From positions 1-49,635 of the forward strand of contig NZ_JAELTI010000032.1 of assembly GCF_016428755.1 (NCBI RefSeq): a DNA stretch of 49,635 nucleotides, given 5' to 3'. The stretch comes from Allobosea sp. ASV33. Lineage in GTDB: Bacteria; Pseudomonadota; Alphaproteobacteria; Rhizobiales; Beijerinckiaceae. Positions 48,354 through 49,635 of the stretch are shown in pieces. Position numbers and translations under genes: made by a program. A model generated the notes under the pieces. That model made no database searches. It saw nothing but the letters and a program-made list of their open reading frames with translations, and was not told where the DNA came from. How positions within the stretch are numbered: the first letter of the stretch is position 1; the number at the start of each line of letters is the position of its first letter.

Positions 48354-49517
48354 ATGGCACCCCATCTTCCCGAGACCGAACTGCCTCTGGCCGGCGTGGT
48401 CGTCGTCGAACTTGGCGACAGCGCCTCGGCGCCGTTCGGCGGCCAGGTCCTCGCCGGGCTCGGCGCCGAGGTCTGGAAGGTCGAACGGCCGGGCTCAGGC
48501 GATTCCTCGCGCGGCTGGGGGCCGAGCAAATGGAAGGGAACCGGCGCGCCCTATCACGCGCTCAACCGCGGCAAGCGCTCGATCTGCCTCGACATCAAGG
48601 ACCCGGCCCAGCTCTCGACATTGCATGACCTGATCGAGCGCCATGCCGACGTCTTCCTGCACAATCTGCGTCCTGGCTCGGCCGGTCAGTACGGCCTCGA
48701 TCCGCAGAGCCTGCGGGCGCGCAAGCCGCAGTTGATCGTCAGCGAGGTCGGCGCCTTCGGCCATATCGGGCCGTTGAACAGGCACCCCGGTTACGACCCG
48801 CTGATGCAGGCCTTCGCCGGCATCATGAGCGTCACCGGCGAGGAGGGGCAGGCGCCGGTGCGCGCCGGCGTCTCGATCGTCGATTTCGGCACCGGCATGT
48901 GGGCGGTTATCGGCACGCTCGCCGCCTTGTTCCGGCGCGAACGCAGGAAGATCGGCGCGACGGTCAACAGCTCGCTGTTCGAGACCGCCATCGCCTGGAT
49001 GACCGTGAACATCTCCAACTACACCACCGAGGGCGATGTCGGCGGCCGCTTCGGCTCGGGCGTCGCCATCATCGTTCCGCACCGGGCCTATACCGCGGCA
49101 GACGGGCATCTCGTCGTCAGCGCCGCGAACGACCGGCTTTTCGCGAAGCTCTGCGAGGCGTTGGAGCGGCCGGAATGGGCACGCGACGAGAAATTCGCGA
49201 CCAATGCCGGAAGGCTGCGCAACCGGGTCGAGATCGACGGGTTGATCGAGCGACGCCTGGCTACGCAGACTCGCGCGGTCTGGCAGAAGCGGCTGGAGGC
49301 TTTCGGAATTCCATCAGCGCCGGTGCAGACCGCCGCCGAGCTCTGCGCGCATGAACAGACGCGGGCGCTCGGCATTTTGGACAAACCGAGCGAAGGGGAG
49401 GCTCTGCTGGTGGGGCTGCCGCTTTCCTTCGATGGTGTCCGCCCGGCCCCGCTCGCATCAGCGCCGGATATCGGCCAGGACAACCACCGTCTCGGCCGGC
49501 TGCTGGGCGATCGATAG
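48354..49517 (+). CDS. Class III CoA-transferase, third of the cluster
   Basis: A 387-residue CaiB/BaiF-family protein, not a close relative of the preceding pair. LAGVVVVELGDSASAPFGGQ, LGAEVWKVERPGSGDSSRGW, YHALNRGKRSICLDIKDPAQ, FLHNLRPGSAGQYGLDPQSL, and the catalytic-Asp region AGVSIVDFGTGMWAVIGTLA are clear. The C-terminal ALERPEWARDEKFATNAGRL is typical. It follows copy 2 after 15 bases, with GAGGAGAACG upstream of the ATG. Acyl donor and acceptor cannot be told from sequence. Confidence 0.92.
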   Translation: MAPHLPETELPLAGVVVVELGDSASAPFGGQVLAGLGAEVWKVERPGSGDSSRGWGPSKWKGTGAPYHALNRGKRSICLDIKDPAQLSTLHDLIERHADVFLHNLRPGSAGQYGLDPQSLRARKPQLIVSEVGAFGHIGPLNRHPGYDPLMQAFAGIMSVTGEEGQAPVRAGVSIVDFGTGMWAVIGTLAALFRRERRKIGATVNSSLFETAIAWMTVNISNYTTEGDVGGRFGSGVAIIVPHRAYTAADGHLVVSAANDRLFAKLCEALERPEWARDEKFATNAGRLRNRVEIDGLIERRLATQTRAVWQKRLEAFGIPSAPVQTAAELCAHEQTRALGILDKPSEGEALLVGLPLSFDGVRPAPLASAPDIGQDNHRLGRLLGDR

Positions 49518-49526
49518 GAGGCTACC

Positions 49527-49635
49527 ATGGAAGAAGATGACGGCATCGTCCGCGAGCCACTGCATCATCGTCATATCGATTTCCGCGGTTGCGCGCGCAG
49601 CGACGGGCTGTTCGAAGTCAGCGCACATCTCGTCG
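49527..49635 (+). CDS. DUF2889 family protein, N-terminal part (runs off right edge)
   Basis: Only the first 36 codons are visible: MEEDDGIVREPLHHRHIDFR then GCARSDGLFEVSAHLV. The pattern R.ID.RG.ARSDGLFEV.AHL is that of DUF2889 proteins, whose function is unknown but which often sit beside acyl-CoA or aromatic catabolism genes. TAGGAGG lies 6 bases upstream of the ATG, overlapping the previous stop, so it belongs to the same operon. Confidence 0.7.
   Translation, partial: MEEDDGIVREPLHHRHIDFRGCARSDGLFEVSAHLV

Noticed and set aside
1..49635. CRISPR array, tRNA, rRNA, riboswitch
   Set aside because: No regularly spaced direct repeats, no cloverleaf or rRNA-like stretch, and no recognisable riboswitch core was seen on reading both strands; this was by eye only.

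Overview
The window is GC-rich, densely packed DNA with alphaproteobacterial character, probably from a Hyphomicrobiales soil or environmental bacterium of the Bosea/Chelatococcus/Bradyrhizobium sort. That placement is inferred from codon use, protein style and the many periplasmic binding proteins and class III CoA-transferases; no rRNA or tRNA is present to confirm it. Apart from the first 3.7 kb, almost every gene belongs to one theme: uptake of an organic acid or amide, its activation to a CoA thioester, and beta-oxidation-like degradation.

Layout. 1-3.7 kb is a degraded accessory stretch: a GAF-domain regulator running off the left edge, a DUF1993 gene, a small coupled gene pair with one frameshifted member, a dead IS3-family element (2148-3431), and scraps of a GMC oxidoreductase and a UvrD-type helicase. 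3.7-9.6 kb (minus strand) holds a LuxR-type DNA-binding protein translationally coupled to etfBA, then an OYE/2,4-dienoyl-CoA reductase-like flavoenzyme, an enoyl-CoA hydratase and an SDR. A TetR regulator (10003) and an acyl-CoA synthetase (minus, to 12581) follow. 13.0-22.6 kb (plus strand) is a tight operon: CitE-like lyase, two hot-dog hydratases, a paired acyl-CoA dehydrogenase, an SDR, a third acyl-CoA dehydrogenase, a thiolase and a class I CoA-transferase. 22.6-28.4 kb (minus) carries an amidase with its small partner, a LysR regulator, a cupin, an ABC-type binding protein and a class III CoA-transferase. 28.7-34.1 kb (plus) carries an aldehyde dehydrogenase, two TRAP-type binding proteins and a second amidase. 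34.1-41.4 kb (minus) carries two more TRAP binding proteins, an MFS permease, an MmgE/PrpD protein, a LysR regulator and an AMACR-like CoA-transferase. 41.6 kb to the right edge (plus) is a second catabolic operon: acyl-CoA dehydrogenase, MaoC hydratase, a thiolase-fold protein without the usual thiolase catalytic residues, a DUF35 Zn-ribbon protein, three class III CoA-transferases, an SDR and the start of a DUF2889 gene.

How it fits together (inference). Orphan binding proteins capture substrates, amidases and the aldehyde dehydrogenase release and oxidise acids, the AMP-ligase and CoA-transferases activate them, and the dehydrogenase/hydratase/SDR/thiolase sets shorten the chain, with ETF taking electrons from the acyl-CoA dehydrogenases. 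The most interesting module is at 41651-45020. Its gene order and active-site losses resemble the actinobacterial steroid side-chain retro-aldolase system (ChsE-ChsH1-ChsH2/DUF35-Ltp2), which suggests carbon-carbon cleavage by aldol chemistry rather than thiolysis. A set of C(A/T)AAC-N4-GTT(A/T)G palindromes in front of several of these units suggests a single TetR-type, PsrA-like acyl-CoA regulon, with the TetR gene at 10003 as the obvious candidate regulator. A second shared motif (CATAGG-N5-CCTAT) may link a LysR regulator to two loci.
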